NCBI RefSeq assembly: GCF_050157905.1
Contig: NZ_JBKIWZ010000001.1
Coordinates: forward strand, 620,001-684,000
Direction of reading: 5' to 3'
DNA length: 64,000 nucleotides
DNA from: Pantoea sp050157905
GTDB lineage: Bacteria > Pseudomonadota > Gammaproteobacteria > Enterobacterales > Enterobacteriaceae
Shown piece after piece: positions 62,394 through 64,000 of this stretch. The first letter of the stretch is position 1. Every line of letters starts with the position of its first letter. The notes beneath the pieces are model-generated. The model was not told the DNA's origin and searched no databases. It saw only the letters and a program-made list of their open reading frames with translations. Both the position numbers and the translations under genes were made by a program.

Positions 62394-62405
62394 TTGTCTA
62401 TACAA
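62394..62405. promoter_or_regulatory. HutC-type operator upstream of hutH
   Basis: TTGTCTATACAA, an imperfect 12-bp palindrome related to TGTA-N2-TACA, lies 107 bases upstream of the hutH start. TTCCTGTCTATG just before it repeats TGTCTAT directly. It probably gives urocanate-relieved repression of hutHU. Confidence 0.55.
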
Positions 62406-62549
62406 TTAAAAGAACGGAGCAAGAGCCATGCCAGATCGATCACAAAAATGGATCGCCCGGCGGCAGTGGGAAAGGGGAAGATCGCCTTGCTGGCGCTGCA
62501 CGAAAAGCGGGCAGAAGCTGCCCTGAAAAGGCTCAGCGCCTGCTACTGG

Positions 62550-62561
62550 ATGTATATACAT
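62550..62561. promoter_or_regulatory. HutC operator upstream of hutC
   Basis: ATGTATATACAT is a perfect 12-bp palindrome carrying TGTA-N2-TACA, the core described for HutC binding in pseudomonads. It lies 51 bases before the hutC ATG, pointing to autorepression. The intervening region (62288–62612) holds both divergent hut promoters and no gene. Confidence 0.7.
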
Positions 62562-62612
62562 TCATACCGTGAGACAGTAAACTGAGCGTATTATCAGCAT
62601 AAGGAACAGCAC

Positions 62613-63368
62613 ATGGTTGAGCACACGGCACTGGCACAACTGGCGGCGGCGATGAGCGATGAGCCCGCGCCGATCTATCAGCGGGTCAAGCAGGCTATCA
62701 TCAGTCAGATCCGCGAAGGATTATGGAAGGCCAATCAGCGCGTGCCGTCCGAGAGCGAACTGGTGAATGAACTGGGCGTCAGCCGGATGACCATTAACCG
62801 CGCGCTGCGGGAACTCACCAGCGAAGGCTTTCTGGTGCGGATGCAGGGCGTGGGAACCTTTGTGGCGGAGATGAAGGGGTATACCGCGATGCTGGAGGTG
62901 CACAACATCGCCGATGAGATTGCCCAGCGCGGTCATCAGCACAGCTGTAAAATCCTTGCCATCGGCCAGACCAAAGCCGATCCGGAGCAGGCCGCCGTGC
63001 TGGGCATGACCACCGGGCAGATGCTCTATCACTCGCTGATTGTGCACTATGAAAACGAGCTGCCGGTGCAGCTGGAGGACCGTCTGGTCAATCCGCTGGT
63101 CGCGCCCGACTACCTGACGCAGGATTATCAGCAGATGACCCCTTACACCTATCTGATGCGGGTCGCACCGCTGACCGCAGGCGAGCACATAGTGGAAGCC
63201 GTACTGCCCGATGCGCGTCAGCGTAAACATCTGTCGCTGGATGAACACGAACCCTGCCTGCTGATCCGGCGTCAGACGTGGAGCGACACCCGCATCGTGA
63301 CCTATGCGCGGCTGCTCTATCCCGGCTCACGCTACAAGCTGCTGGGGCGCTTCAGGGGACACGGCTGA
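62613..63368 (+). CDS. hutC: histidine utilisation repressor HutC
   Basis: A 251-residue GntR-family repressor. The winged helix covers about 20–88 (IYQRVKQAIISQI, VPSESELVNELGVSRMTINRAL) and the UTRA ligand domain about 105–240. It binds urocanate and releases the hut promoters. It is divergent from hutH and its 3' end overlaps the convergent hutD by 17 bases. The start follows ATAAGGAACAGCAC. Confidence 0.95.
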   Translation: MVEHTALAQLAAAMSDEPAPIYQRVKQAIISQIREGLWKANQRVPSESELVNELGVSRMTINRALRELTSEGFLVRMQGVGTFVAEMKGYTAMLEVHNIADEIAQRGHQHSCKILAIGQTKADPEQAAVLGMTTGQMLYHSLIVHYENELPVQLEDRLVNPLVAPDYLTQDYQQMTPYTYLMRVAPLTAGEHIVEAVLPDARQRKHLSLDEHEPCLLIRRQTWSDTRIVTYARLLYPGSRYKLLGRFRGHG

Positions 63369-63894
63369 GACGGGTAAACAGCAGTCTGGCATCCGCTTCG
63401 CACGGGCTGAGGCGGGTCTCTTCGTCTACCCACCATACGCCCTGCTGCGCGGTCAGTTTTTCCCCGTCCGCCATCTGCCATGTGCCCGCCAGCACCCAGG
63501 CGACCCCGTGCAGACTGCCTGTGGAGCTGGTGACCACCTCCACGCTGGCCTGCCACGCATCCCGCCGCGTCATGATGTTAAAATCTTCACTGACGCCGCC
63601 CTGCAGCTGAGCCATTACGGCCAGTTCACCGTCAAACGCCCAGGGCTGGTGAGGGGTCAGCCGCTGCTGCACGCCGGGTGCAGTCAGTAACACCGGGTCG
63701 CCGTGCAGCAGGGTAATGACCCGATCGATGCCCGGAAAGGCAGAGAAGGGGCCATCCTGCGCGAGGGTCGCGATGCTGGCGCGCCAGCCGAAGCGTTCCT
63801 CACCCGGCGGAAACGTAACAATTTCGCGGGTCTCGCCGCCGCCGTTGCGCCAGCGGCTGACCGTCAGCGCCGGGTAGGCGAAGCGGGCGATCAT
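63352..63894 (-). CDS. hutD: HutD family protein
   Basis: A 180-residue bicupin-like HutD protein. HutD is conserved in hut loci and has been proposed to limit the level of hut induction, perhaps by binding urocanate or a derivative. Recognisable segments are VSRWRNGGGETREI near the N-terminus and GWRASIATLAQDGPFSAFPGIDR. The start at 63894 overlaps the hutF stop (ATGA); the frame continues further upstream without similarity. Confidence 0.92.
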   Translation of the reverse strand: MIARFAYPALTVSRWRNGGGETREIVTFPPGEERFGWRASIATLAQDGPFSAFPGIDRVITLLHGDPVLLTAPGVQQRLTPHQPWAFDGELAVMAQLQGGVSEDFNIMTRRDAWQASVEVVTSSTGSLHGVAWVLAGTWQMADGEKLTAQQGVWWVDEETRLSPCEADARLLFTRLSRVP

Positions 63895-64000
63895 TGCAGC
63901 ACCGCCATCGCCTGAGCAAAGCGCCCCGCACACGCGGCCTGCTGCGGATGGACACCCTCTTTAATCACCGCCTTGCCCGCCACATAGACATCGCGAATCT
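63891..64000 (-). CDS. hutF: formimidoylglutamate deiminase, C-terminal fragment
   Basis: Only the last 36 codons are in the window. They read IRDVYVAGKAVIKEGVHP and then a helical end (RFAQAMAVLQ), as in the C-terminus of the amidohydrolase-family HutF. HutF removes ammonia from formiminoglutamate, feeding HutG. HutI or another amidohydrolase is possible on so short a piece, but the V-AG—V—G-H pattern and the overlap with hutD favour HutF. Confidence 0.7.
   Translation of the reverse strand, partial: IRDVYVAGKAVIKEGVHPQQAACAGRFAQAMAVLQ

Noticed and set aside
1..64000. CRISPR arrays, IS elements, prophage genes, tRNA or rRNA genes
   Set aside because: Scanned for direct repeats with spacers, transposase or integrase motifs and conserved RNA blocks; none was recognised.

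Overview
The window is a chromosomal segment of a high-GC enterobacterium. Gene content and order (bio–uvrB–yvcK–moa–ybhL, an E. coli-like osmF/yehYXW–yohO–mlrA block, a full hut locus, chitin genes) point to Erwiniaceae, most likely Pantoea or a close relative. That assignment rests on remembered synteny and protein similarity, not on a search. No rRNA, tRNA, IS element, prophage or CRISPR array was seen.

Region by region. 1–1.8 kb: end of the biotin operon (bioF', bioC, bioD). 1.9–2.6 kb: an orphan UrtE/LivF-type ABC ATPase with a lost signature motif. 2.6–3.5 kb: a long regulatory gap with DnaA boxes and the LexA box of uvrB. 3.5–9.5 kb: uvrB, yvcK, then moaABCDE behind a ModE-like site and a Moco riboswitch. 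9.5–16 kb: a divergent lipoprotein pair (DUF1264 and DUF1615), ybhL, and the leftward ybhP–clsB–ybhN operon, with ybhQ rightward. 16.2–18.6 kb: rhlE–dusC. 18.6–25.5 kb: a frameshifted MFS transporter, a Pit phosphate transporter, ldtB, a GH15 enzyme and yohD. 25.7–30.1 kb: yohC, pbpG and an MscS-type channel. 30.1–34.3 kb: chitin uptake and hydrolysis (chiP, chitobiase). 34.5–39.7 kb: dld, bglX and an MpaB-type oxygenase. 39.9–42.7 kb: an AT-rich accessory patch with two divergent LuxR-like regulators, hypothetical genes and a 35-residue membrane peptide. 42.7–48.2 kb: a SUFU-domain protein, a chemoreceptor with a flagellar-type promoter, idi and an MFS transporter. 48.5–53.3 kb: the osmF–yehYXW importer, yohO and mlrA. 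53.3–57.7 kb: an XRE-cupin/GNAT pair, dinG and ybiB. 57.7–64 kb: an M20 amidohydrolase and the histidine-utilisation locus (hutU, hutH, hutC, hutD, hutF').

Functional links: uvrB and dinG both carry LexA boxes and belong to the SOS response. The moa operon makes molybdopterin under product control. ChiP and chitobiase form a chitin-oligomer uptake and cleavage pair. The hut genes degrade histidine under the HutC repressor, and the HutF fragment suggests the deiminase branch of the pathway.

Four genes are out of frame: clsB (C4 run), a YhhS-like MFS gene (G4 run), a LuxR-like gene (A9 run) and a GNAT gene (7-bp tandem duplication). The three single-base cases sit in homopolymers, so sequencing error must be excluded. 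The 7-bp duplication looks like a real slippage event.
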